Source: Lactifluus volemus | Lineage: Eukaryota; Basidiomycota; Agaricomycetes; Russulales; Russulaceae | Assembly: GCA_022376515.1 (NCBI GenBank) | Contig: WTXI01000494.1 | Location: forward strand, 1 to 21,702 | DNA: 21,702 nucleotides | Direction: 5' to 3' | Shown here: piece by piece, positions 1 to 7,671 of the stretch | How positions within the stretch are numbered: the stretch's first letter is position 1 | Layout: each line of letters begins with the position of its first letter | The notes under the pieces: generated by a model | What the model was told of the DNA's origin: nothing | What the model saw: the letters and a program-made list of their open reading frames with translations, nothing else | Database searches by the model: none | Program-made: the position numbers and the translations under genes

Positions 1-345
1 CTCTGTACAGTGCCACTGCTCTTAAACCATCCTCCTAGACCGTACCCGTATCTCCGAACTCGCAGCAATCTCACACAAAGTGCAGGGCTTCTATGGTATT
101 TCCCTTTGTGTCTCACCGGGAGACTTGTGTAAACGCTTTAATATCCATATATCAGGCGAACGTCACCAGTACGAGTGACCACGCAGGTTATGCCGAGAAT
201 CCACTATGATATAGATACAGAAAAGGGATCCAACCTTGAAGCGATATACAAACATGGTTCGGGGTCTCCAGCCGAATTAACAGCACAAGGCCGATGTTAC
301 ATTAGCCAAAAGCGAAATCAGAGCTTGCGGTCCACGGACATCCAC

Positions 346-780
346 TCAGTTCATCAGTTCGAATTTCAATTTCTCTTCGGCTTGTTTCACCGACGTTCCA
401 CGGTAAATCCGGCGTAATGTGACGATGACGGCCTAGAAAGAGAGGAATATCAATGACGCTCAGAGGGCAACAAATGATGGTATCTCCGTACGGAGAGTCG
501 ACCAGCAGCAGTCTTCAGCTTCTTTCGCCTAAGGATGGACTCTGCTGCTATGGTGGATGTTTCCGACTTGTTTTCGGCTTTTCCATCTTCTATCGTGGGC
601 TGATCGAGATACACCTTACTAGGAAACACGAGTGGGGAACAATATAAACTGCTCACTTACCATCGGGGCTACGTCTCCAATAGGGCGCACAGGAGGTTGC
701 GAGAAACGATAGTCAACAGTGGCCTGGTTGAAGTGTTAATGTGGAAAGATCAAGGATGCGTGGATTCAAAAGCTTACCAT
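346..780 (-). CDS. Small four-exon gene, 86-aa protein of unknown function
   Basis: Minus-strand model with exons 780-778, 723-661, 599-492 and 432-346, giving 261 nt and 86 residues. All three introns (54, 61 and 59 nt) have clear GT donors (GTAAGC, GTAAGT, GTACGG) and pyrimidine-rich AG acceptors, and every junction falls in phase 0. The first intron immediately follows the ATG, so exon 1 holds only the start codon. Upstream, the minus strand is strongly C/T-rich (about 781-1000), as in 5' untranslated regions of expressed fungal genes, which favours this start over an in-frame ATG at 1104 that would add a Pro/Ser/His-rich leader. The protein has an N-terminal VDYRFSQPP segment, a hydrophilic middle, then a basic helical part (ILRRKKLKTAAGRL) and a Lys/Glu-rich end. 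I recognise no domain and assign no function. The splice pattern is good; existence as a translated gene is moderately supported. Confidence 0.5.
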
Positions 781-1825
781 GTGTGGTTCCTCATGAAGTG
801 AAGGATGAGTGCGTGGATATGGATGGAAGCGACTAGGGTGCGAGGCACGATATGCGGGGAGCCGCGTGTTGTTGTGGGCAGCGAATGGAGGGGAAGACAT
901 GACCAAAGTAAAGGAAGGATAGGGCGGGTGAAGAATCGGCATACAAGAGAATAAAGGGGCGGGTGTAAAGTAGATAGAAAACGAGCGTGGTAGTAAACAA
1001 AAGGTGAGCCGAGATGAGATGAAAATATCGTTAGCATCATGAGCTTTTAAAACAAGTGAAATGAATGGACTCGGATGGTTGGGTTCGGTAAGAATCCCGT
1101 TCATCGCGCCTCTGACATGATTATTGTATAGTCCCCGCGGGTTCCTCTTTGACGCCTAGACGCTCAAAACGACAAGGATCAGCACTTCATTTCAGCTGAA
1201 GCCTCTACCTGCACAGAAAATTGCCAAAACTAACCAGACGGCTACCTCTCCCGTTCAAACAATGTTACAACCAGACTTGTCGAGTACTTGGCCCTCCAAA
1301 GAAAGCTATTGGACGAGCTTTTCCTCCCAAACCCGGACTCCCTCCGAATGTCAAAGACCGGCTAGAAAGTCCACCGATAGAACGCGAACACGACGCGTGG
1401 TACCTGAACCCACGGTGTCGAGACCGAGGGCTCATAATGCCGAAAGTCAGAGAAATGGATGCATGCAGAACCTACGGCATGTTCTCCTGATCTGGCATGG
1501 GGTAAACATATAGAGCGCCGGTCTCGAGCACGTTTTGTTGGAAACGTACACGAGACAACAAGAAATTATTGGAAGAGAGCCCCCGGATCGGTGATATGAC
1601 CGGACTATAGACCGCGAAACGCGGAGACAAAGAGTCCCGGACTACTACTCGAGAGGCGTGACTTCCCAGCTTAGACTTTGTCCAGCTAATTCATCCCGCC
1701 TTAACCGTTTCCAAATTGGATTGGATTCTCTTATTCTCCCGGAAACAGATTCCACAAGTTCTTGCATGTCTCAACGGCCGAGTCGACGCAGCACCTCTGC
1801 GGGCTCTTCGTGGCGTGACGGACAA
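781..1825. other. Intergenic region left of the retrotransposon
   Basis: About 781-1104 is C/T-rich on the minus strand and probably serves as promoter and 5' leader of the small gene ending at 346. From 1105 to 1825 I resolve no gene. A plus-strand frame open from about 1194 to 1490 has protein-like composition (for example LPLPFKQCYNQTCRVLG) and is preceded by an acceptor-like TTTCAG at about 1188-1193, but it has no early ATG and no family I recognise. It could be an exon or a gene remnant. Confidence 0.4.
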
Positions 1826-1830
1826 AGAGG
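1826..1830. repeat. Target-site duplication AGAGG, left copy
   Basis: AGAGG directly precedes the 5' LTR and the same five bases directly follow the 3' LTR at 7667-7671. A 5-bp duplication is the usual size for copia integration, so it fixes the element's outer boundaries. Confidence 0.85.
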
Positions 1831-1997
1831 TAATGACGTCTGTGATGTGACGTCACTGGCATCGCACATTTATCACATGTATCAGCTACTGCACAAGTAC
1901 TTAAGTAGAGCACTTTGGGGCGTAATAAGATCATTAACTTCTTTCCCTCTCTATCTTATCATCACGCAGTGACCGTGTCACACTTTCACTTCTATTT
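1831..1997 (+). repeat. 5' LTR of copia element
   Basis: 167 bp beginning TAATGACGTC and ending TTCTATTT. By base-by-base reading it is identical to 7500-7666. It carries a TGACGTC at 1834-1840 and a palindromic GTGACGTCAC (CRE/ATF-like core TGACGTCA) at 1847-1856, possible bZIP-type promoter elements. The ends are not the usual TG...CA; the boundary rests on the target duplication outside and on the adjoining primer-binding site and polypurine tract. Confidence 0.93.
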
Positions 1998-2013
1998 GGT
2001 TATGGGCCCTGCC
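1998..2013 (+). other. Primer-binding site, initiator tRNA-Met anticodon half
   Basis: GGTTATGGGCCCTGCC starts at the first base after the 5' LTR. Its reverse complement, GGCAGGGCCCATAACC, matches the 5' strand of the anticodon stem and the loop (CAT anticodon) of eukaryotic initiator tRNA-Met rather than a tRNA 3' end. Drosophila copia and yeast Ty5 are known to prime minus-strand DNA from a cleaved initiator tRNA-Met half, and this element appears to do the same. Confidence 0.8.
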
Positions 2014-2103
2014 CTTGCCGCTATCCACACTCAATCATCCACGCCCGTTCTCGCTTAAACTCGCCCACCATAATTAAAACCCTATCATTCATACGTAATC
2101 ATT

Positions 2104-4479
2104 ATGTCTTCGTCCACGAATCAAGGACCCAATCAGGGGGCAAGTACAAACACGCCCACCAATCAGGCTCAATCAAGCACACAAACGCAAACAAACCTCC
2201 CTCAGATCACTCCCGTACCACGTCGCCCCATACTCTCAGCAAAAGACATCCCTCTTACACCTATGTTCATCTCCGATCCTACGTGGCCAACATCTCTGAC
2301 TCTTGACCTACAATCGTCAAACTGGGCTGAATGGAGCCGCCGCCTCGAACTCCTCACGTATCGTCAGGGTTTGGCTACTTGGCTGGATGGCACCCTCACC
2401 TGTCCCGACCCGACCACCGATCCCAAAATCTGCTGGGTCTGGTGGACCAATAACGATTCTCTCCGCTCCTTCATACTACAACACGTATCATCCCTCGATT
2501 ACGATATCGCCAACAAATTCGAGACCGCTCACCTCTCCTACTCCGCACTCCGGAAACATCACGAACAACTTGGGACCCATGCCCAAGCGCATATCATGAA
2601 ACAAATCATGGACACACAGTTTGTACCCGGCACGCCGCTAATAGAGACAGCCACAAAAATCAACCAGCTACATGAATCGTTCGTAAAAATCGGCACTCCT
2701 GACTTTGATAAGATGCACTGCGCATGGCTCGTTAACACCGCCTCACAACATTACCGCAGCCTTCAATCCGCCCTACAAGCTTTGACACGCGACCCGACTT
2801 GCACCGCAAGTACGATCCTCGCCCGACTCCAAGACGAAGACGAACTCCACCGACGCCGCTCCGCAAACGGGTTCCAATCCGACAGCTCATCTGTGGCCCC
2901 CCTGGCTCGATCTGAAAACCCCCTCCGAAACACTCAATGCACGAATTGCAGACGCACCGGGCATACAGTTGATTTCTGCGTTCGACCGGGTGGTAAGATG
3001 GCCGGACGTACCATAGAAGAAGCCCGGGCTGCTGTGGCTCGCAAATTCCCCCGTCGAAACTCAGGAACACCCAACTCGGTGCACTCCGCCAACCTCACCA
3101 CCGACACTCCCGGCACTGCCGCTTCTTCGACCACCTCAACGTCCACCACACCCGCCCCAAGCACAAGCACGCCTAACACGGTGGTGATCAACGGTATCAC
3201 TTACGCGTTTCTCCCTGTCACCTCTAGCTCGACGACTACAAGCACAAAATCGACACAACAGTCACCGCCTGCCCCATCGACCGTCAGCATTGACTCCGGC
3301 GAACCTTGGGAGGCACTTATTGCCTACGATGAATCCGACGCTGACTTAACGCCAATCACCTTCGGCACCGACTACGCCCTTGCTACCAATGACAACATCC
3401 CCATCGAACCGCTTCAAACCATACCTATAGTATTAGATACTGGCGCAACTTGCCACATATCACCGGTACGGACTGACTTTCGCGATCTGCATTCTATTCC
3501 ACCCCGAGCCGTCAAAGGCCTAGGAAATTCTCCTATTTATGCTACTGCCATGGGCACCATCGACGTGCTTCTTCCCAGTGGAAAAACTTTGTCTCTTCTC
3601 GACGCACTTTACATCCTGAGCTTACGCGTGCGTTTGCTGTCCGTACTATGCTTGAACCACCACAACGGCGTTACGACACATTTTAATTCTGACTCGTGTT
3701 GGATCACTGACCTTTCTGGCTCCACAATTGCCACAGGTGTCCTTCTGAAGTCTCACAACCTCTATGTTTTACCTCAGCAATCCCGCGCTCGCGCTCGCAT
3801 ATCACCGGCCTTACCGCCCGTACAAGTTCTACTATCTCAAGCCGTCCCGACTATCGAAACCTGGCATCGCCGCTTAGGGCATTGTAACATACAAACCATT
3901 ATTGATATGGCTCGCTCTAGCGTGGCTGACGAGATGCCCATCGACCTATCCAATCTGCCTGCCAAATGCACCGCTTGCATCCTCAGCAAACAAGTCCGCA
4001 CACCGATTCCAAGAACCCGAGAGCACCCGAAAGCGACGGGGAAGCTAGACCGTGTTTATATTGACCTTTGTGGTCCTATGTTGTTGCCCTCGCGCACTGA
4101 GAACCGTTATTGCATGAATGTAATTGATGACTACTCTAGCTTCAGTTGGACATTCCCCTTAAAATCGAAAGACGACGCTATCATTACTCTGCTCGGGTGG
4201 CACAAAGCCGCTGAAAACCAATGCAAATCGAAACTTCGCTCCATCGTCACCGACAACGGCGAACTGGTCTCCTACATCTCCAAAGCGTGGTGCACAAAGT
4301 ACGGCATTACTCACTATACCACAGCGCCTTACACTTCGCTTCAAAAAGTAAAGTTGAACGACTGCACCGAACGATCTTTCACCGCGCACGCGCTATGCGA
4401 CTCGCCTGTAAAGCGCCCGACAACCTTTGGGATGAATTTTGCCTCACGGCAGGATACCTCACCAATCGCGTATCGATGA
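2104..4479 (+). CDS. Copia Gag-protease-integrase (N-terminal part of Gag-Pol, frameshifted)
   Basis: A 791-codon frame starting 106 bp after the 5' LTR. Residues about 40-260 are a copia-type Gag. A CCHC zinc knuckle (C279, C282, H287, C292) should bind the RNA genome. An Asp protease motif LDTGA has its catalytic Asp at 445. The GAG-pre-integrase zinc domain has H588, H593, C622 and C625. The integrase core then begins with D654 (in IDLCGP) and D717 (in TDNGE). Homology ends at about residue 747 (LQK); the following 40 or so residues are out-of-frame read-through to a chance stop. The third catalytic residue, Glu, lies in the next frame (codon 4356-4358). A programmed gag/pol shift is unlikely, because it would sit inside the integrase catalytic core and CAA AAA is a poor -1 slip site. 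Confidence 0.93.
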   Translation: MSSSTNQGPNQGASTNTPTNQAQSSTQTQTNLPQITPVPRRPILSAKDIPLTPMFISDPTWPTSLTLDLQSSNWAEWSRRLELLTYRQGLATWLDGTLTCPDPTTDPKICWVWWTNNDSLRSFILQHVSSLDYDIANKFETAHLSYSALRKHHEQLGTHAQAHIMKQIMDTQFVPGTPLIETATKINQLHESFVKIGTPDFDKMHCAWLVNTASQHYRSLQSALQALTRDPTCTASTILARLQDEDELHRRRSANGFQSDSSSVAPLARSENPLRNTQCTNCRRTGHTVDFCVRPGGKMAGRTIEEARAAVARKFPRRNSGTPNSVHSANLTTDTPGTAASSTTSTSTTPAPSTSTPNTVVINGITYAFLPVTSSSTTTSTKSTQQSPPAPSTVSIDSGEPWEALIAYDESDADLTPITFGTDYALATNDNIPIEPLQTIPIVLDTGATCHISPVRTDFRDLHSIPPRAVKGLGNSPIYATAMGTIDVLLPSGKTLSLLDALYILSLRVRLLSVLCLNHHNGVTTHFNSDSCWITDLSGSTIATGVLLKSHNLYVLPQQSRARARISPALPPVQVLLSQAVPTIETWHRRLGHCNIQTIIDMARSSVADEMPIDLSNLPAKCTACILSKQVRTPIPRTREHPKATGKLDRVYIDLCGPMLLPSRTENRYCMNVIDDYSSFSWTFPLKSKDDAIITLLGWHKAAENQCKSKLRSIVTDNGELVSYISKAWCTKYGITHYTTAPYTSLQKVKLNDCTERSFTAHALCDSPVKRPTTFGMNFASRQDTSPIAYR

Positions 4480-7172
4480 CCGCCCTCAACGGGAAAACAC
4501 CTTTTGAACTTTGGTTTGGTCGGCGCCCATCGTTCTCTCACCTGCGAGAGATCGGGTGTACCGCTTTTGCCTTAATTCATGATCAACCCAAGCTCTTTGA
4601 GCGCTCTAGACCTTGCATCCTGATTGGGTACACCCACCAGTCAAAGGCTTACCGCCTGTGGGACCCCGAACAAGACAGAATATTTGACTCTTTTCATGTT
4701 ACCTTCATTGAACATCTTGACAGCGCCCCACGACCATATCGCCCTGGTAAAATCCTAAACAACAACAAAACCGGAAACAGCACCGACGATGACACCGCCG
4801 ATACCGCACCACCATCACAACCAACGCCACCGACACCACCACATCCAACGCCTTCGAGACCGCCGCCCCTATCACCTCAGCAACCACTCAACGCCAAAGA
4901 ACCAACACGAACAAACCCCTCCGCCCCACCGCCTCCCATTTTCCCTCCTATTTCTGCCCCGCCTCTTCAACACACCCCTTCACCAACCGACAAAGCAACT
5001 AACAACACAAATACCACCGTAAATCAACCCCCGATCCCTACTGTACCTACTATACGCCCTACCGTACCGTCGCCCCGTATACCACCCATTATCATCCCCG
5101 CACGCCCCCCCGCTACTGTACAACCCGAACAACAAACCGTCAATACTTTACCAGACCCAGTACCTACGCACGTTCCCACATTAAACGAAACAATACCACA
5201 AGATAACAACACAACATTACGTACTCCCCCTACTATAGAGACTTCCCTAAGACGTTCTTCTCGCATACCCATACCTGTTTCTCACAACCCTTTATCTGAT
5301 TCTCGTTTGGCAGCTGCCGTTGCCGATAGCACGGCCGCTTCCGCTCGCCGCAAGGCTGCATGCGCCTCACCAGCGCCAGCGCCCGATGAACGCGTGTCTG
5401 CGTTCTTGGCGGAATTCTCCCCGCTACGCGATACCCACGATCTGATACCGCTCACTACGTTTGACCCTCCTTACTCCGTGCACGAGGTCCTCGCTGCCCT
5501 TTCGACAGGTGAACTCGAGCCCTGCACAGCCACCGATGACGAGCCTTCCTGGGCTGCCGCACTCGCTTCACCGGAGCGCGAGTACTGGATCGCTGGTGGA
5601 CGGGAAGAGTTGCGAAGTTTGAAAGACCTCAACGTCTTCGTTTTGGTCCCGCGATCCCACGTCCCACCTGGCCATCGTCCGCTGAAAGGCAAACTCGTGT
5701 GCAAACGCAAGCGCGACAGCGCTGGTAACATCACGCGTTATAAGGTGCGCTATGTCGCAAAGGGCTACGCTCAGCAGTACGGGGTGCACTACGACAAAAC
5801 CGCTGCGCCTACCACGCGCCTCGAGTCCTTTCGCGCCCTGCTGCACCTCGGAGCCTCCCTCGATTGGGACATACAACAATATGACGTCAAGACGGCGTTC
5901 CTCCATGGCATACTTCCTGACAGCGAGAGCATGTTCTTGGAACAGCCTCCTGGCTTCGAAGAGCCTGGGAAAGAGACTTGGGTAATGCATCTCCTGAGAA
6001 GTATCTATGGAATGAAGCAAGCGTCGCGTGTCTGGAACATTACGTTCGACACCGCCGTCCGCGAATGGGGGTTCAGTCGCCTCCCCTGTGAGTGGTGTGT
6101 CTACCGGCGTCAGTCCGCCACCGGTACGATTATCTTTGCTGTCCATGTCGATGATATTATCTCTATTGCATCGTCTCCGGACGAGAATCAGCGCTTCCAG
6201 TCATTGCTAACCTCTAGGTGGGACATCTCCGCGTTAGGCGCTGCCAAGTTTGCCCTTGGTATAGCCCTCTCCCGTGATCGCTCAACGCAGACCATATCGC
6301 TTTCGCAACGTGCCATGATCGAGCGCCTCCTCGACAGATTTGATCTGCTCGATGCCCGTCCCGCTGATACTCCCATGGCGGCAGGACTACGTCTCGAACG
6401 TCCTGACAAGTCGGCGCCCATTGACCCCCTTGTCGCCGACTGGTGTTCGCGGACACCCTATCGAGAATTGATTGGCAGCCTCATGTACATTGCCATCGGC
6501 ACTCGACCAGACATAGCGTTTGCAGTCAGCAAACTTGCATCCTTCCTTGACTGTTTCCGTTCGGAACACTGGGAAGCGGGAATACGTGTCCTACGCTACC
6601 TAAAGAGCACACGCACACTCACCCTCGTCCTCGGCGGAACGTCACCACTATGTTTATCAGGCTACTCCGACTCAGACTATGCCAATTGCCCATCCACCAG
6701 CCGTTCCGTCAGCGGGTACGCTTTCACTCTCAGCACCGGTGCCATTTCCTGGTGCTCCCGCAAGCAACGTACCGTCGCCGATTCCTCTTGTTATGCGGAA
6801 TACATAGCCCTCCACGAGGCCTCGCATGAAGCTGTCTTCTTGCGGCAGCTACTCGACGGGATCGGCTTCCCACCCAATACACCCACACCTTTACACTGCG
6901 ACAATATCGCCGCGACTACGATTGCAGAAGATCATGTCTGGCACTCGCGCATAAAGCATATCCGAGTCAAATACCACTACATCCGCGACTTGGTTGCCAC
7001 CAATGATCTGAAAATCACCCGCTGTCATTCCGCCGACAACGTCGCTGACATTCTTACTAAACCCCTATCCAAACCCGACTTTTGTCATCTGCGCACCTCT
7101 CTTGGCCTACGTTTCGACGATTGCGATCATGGTCTTGCCGAGCAGGAGGAGAAGGCCAGTGCTCACACGTAG
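4221..7172 (+). CDS. Copia integrase C-terminus, reverse transcriptase and RNase H (frameshifted Pol)
   Basis: A 983-codon frame. Genuine homology starts near 4341-4347, not at the first ATG, because upstream codons overlap the integrase core in the wrong frame. It resumes integrase with KVERLHRTI, whose Glu (residue 46) completes the D,D,E triad, then GKTPFELWFGRRPS. A Pro/Thr/Ser-rich linker spans about residues 190-400 and ends in the RRSSRIP motif usual before copia RT. RT covers about 441-690: D555 in QQYDVKTAFLHG, the IYGMKQA motif, and the catalytic pair D644-D645 in VHVDD. RNase H covers about 805-960: D817 and D819 in GYSDSDYA, SWCSRKQ, CYAEYIAL, HCDN, and the conserved ending ADILTKPL. 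RT and RNase H look intact. Without the shift upstream this half would not be translated as part of Gag-Pol. Confidence 0.93.
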   Translation: MQIETSLHRHRQRRTGLLHLQSVVHKVRHYSLYHSALHFASKSKVERLHRTIFHRARAMRLACKAPDNLWDEFCLTAGYLTNRVSMTALNGKTPFELWFGRRPSFSHLREIGCTAFALIHDQPKLFERSRPCILIGYTHQSKAYRLWDPEQDRIFDSFHVTFIEHLDSAPRPYRPGKILNNNKTGNSTDDDTADTAPPSQPTPPTPPHPTPSRPPPLSPQQPLNAKEPTRTNPSAPPPPIFPPISAPPLQHTPSPTDKATNNTNTTVNQPPIPTVPTIRPTVPSPRIPPIIIPARPPATVQPEQQTVNTLPDPVPTHVPTLNETIPQDNNTTLRTPPTIETSLRRSSRIPIPVSHNPLSDSRLAAAVADSTAASARRKAACASPAPAPDERVSAFLAEFSPLRDTHDLIPLTTFDPPYSVHEVLAALSTGELEPCTATDDEPSWAAALASPEREYWIAGGREELRSLKDLNVFVLVPRSHVPPGHRPLKGKLVCKRKRDSAGNITRYKVRYVAKGYAQQYGVHYDKTAAPTTRLESFRALLHLGASLDWDIQQYDVKTAFLHGILPDSESMFLEQPPGFEEPGKETWVMHLLRSIYGMKQASRVWNITFDTAVREWGFSRLPCEWCVYRRQSATGTIIFAVHVDDIISIASSPDENQRFQSLLTSRWDISALGAAKFALGIALSRDRSTQTISLSQRAMIERLLDRFDLLDARPADTPMAAGLRLERPDKSAPIDPLVADWCSRTPYRELIGSLMYIAIGTRPDIAFAVSKLASFLDCFRSEHWEAGIRVLRYLKSTRTLTLVLGGTSPLCLSGYSDSDYANCPSTSRSVSGYAFTLSTGAISWCSRKQRTVADSSCYAEYIALHEASHEAVFLRQLLDGIGFPPNTPTPLHCDNIAATTIAEDHVWHSRIKHIRVKYHYIRDLVATNDLKITRCHSADNVADILTKPLSKPDFCHLRTSLGLRFDDCDHGLAEQEEKASAHT

Positions 7173-7228
7173 TCGTGTTCACACTGAGGAGGAGCATGAC
7201 GGTATGCCTTTTTCTTAACCCTCCTCTC

Positions 7229-7410
7229 GACCTGTTCATCTTCTCCCGCCTATTGGCACATTCCTTTGTTACCTTTTTTATTATTATATCATTCTCGCCT
7301 CTAGACCTGTTCATCTTCTCCCGCCTATTGGCACATTCCTTTGTTACCTTTTTTATTATTATATCATTCTCGCCTTTAGACCTCTTCACTTTCTTCCGCC
7401 TGTTGGCACA
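7229..7410 (+). repeat. 75-bp tandem repeat in the 3' untranslated part of the copia element
   Basis: Units start at 7229, 7304 and 7379 with GACCT(G/C)TTC. The first two 75-bp copies are nearly identical and include TATTGGCACATTCCTTTG and a T-rich segment; the third is partial and diverged. The array lies between the pol stop (7172) and the polypurine tract. It has no clear coding role and may be an untranslated or packaging-related expansion, or replication slippage. Confidence 0.9.
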
Positions 7411-7490
7411 TGTCAAATCCCTTCATTTTCCCCTTGCCCTTGGCACCCTTCCTTGACCTCGCATGCTTGCGCGTTCGATTAATGTACGAC

Positions 7491-7499
7491 GAGGAGGAG
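7491..7499 (+). other. Polypurine tract
   Basis: GAGGAGGAG directly abuts the 3' LTR, the position expected for the RNase H-resistant primer of plus-strand DNA synthesis. Its final G also matches the last base of the left target duplication, which makes the LTR repeat look one base longer than it is. Confidence 0.8.
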
Positions 7500-7666
7500 T
7501 AATGACGTCTGTGATGTGACGTCACTGGCATCGCACATTTATCACATGTATCAGCTACTGCACAAGTACTTAAGTAGAGCACTTTGGGGCGTAATAAGAT
7601 CATTAACTTCTTTCCCTCTCTATCTTATCATCACGCAGTGACCGTGTCACACTTTCACTTCTATTT
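7500..7666 (+). repeat. 3' LTR of copia element
   Basis: Identical over 167 bp to the 5' LTR at 1831-1997. It is followed at 7667-7671 by AGAGG, the right copy of the target duplication. Confidence 0.93.
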
Positions 7667-7671
7667 AGAGG
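7667..7671. repeat. Target-site duplication AGAGG, right copy
   Basis: Partner of 1826-1830. Removing one copy and the element rejoins ...GACAAAGAGG with CGACGCTG..., the inferred pre-insertion site. I see no gene interrupted there. Confidence 0.85.

Larger units (their letters stand above)
1831..7666 (+). mobile_element. Ty1/copia-type LTR retrotransposon, 5836 bp, frameshifted
   Basis: A full-length element: 167-bp LTRs identical at both ends, a 5-bp AGAGG target duplication, a primer-binding site directly after the 5' LTR, gag and pol, and a polypurine tract directly before the 3' LTR. The order gag, protease, integrase, reverse transcriptase, RNase H (integrase before RT) is diagnostic of Ty1/copia (Pseudoviridae) rather than Ty3/gypsy. 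Copia elements usually encode one continuous Gag-Pol frame; here a one-base slip at the A5 run 4343-4347 splits it into frames 2104-4479 and 4221-7172. Identical LTRs imply recent insertion, so the slip is probably a late mutation or a sequencing error. Between the pol stop and the 3' LTR is a 75-bp tandem repeat. Encoded proteins could still be supplied in trans by intact relatives. Confidence 0.97.

Noticed and set aside
1..170. LysM-like reading (GISLCVSPGDLCKRFNIS) near the left edge
   Set aside because: It shares only a loose GD-C spacing with LysM, lacks the rest of the domain and runs to a stop with no start in view.
766..1104. Long N-terminal extension of the small left-hand gene from ATG 1104
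   Set aside because: The segment is C/T-rich and translates to Pro/Ser/His-rich low-complexity sequence, typical of a 5' leader read through.
1834..1980. LTR defined as TG...CA (TGACGTC...GTGTCA)
   Set aside because: Identity between the two copies extends beyond both ends, no target duplication flanks these limits, and the primer-binding site would not be adjacent.
4339..4350. Programmed -1 frameshift as an explanation for the split pol
   Set aside because: CTT CAA AAA GTA is not a good slippery heptamer, and the site is inside the integrase catalytic core rather than between gag and pol. A one-base deletion fits better.
5568..6146. 192-codon minus-strand frame opposite the reverse transcriptase
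   Set aside because: It is the antisense shadow of a C-rich, well-conserved RT coding region and has no family motifs.
7491..7499. CRISPR or other short spaced repeat arrays
   Set aside because: No regularly spaced identical repeats with unique spacers occur anywhere. The GAGGAGGAG here is the polypurine tract, and the organism is eukaryotic.
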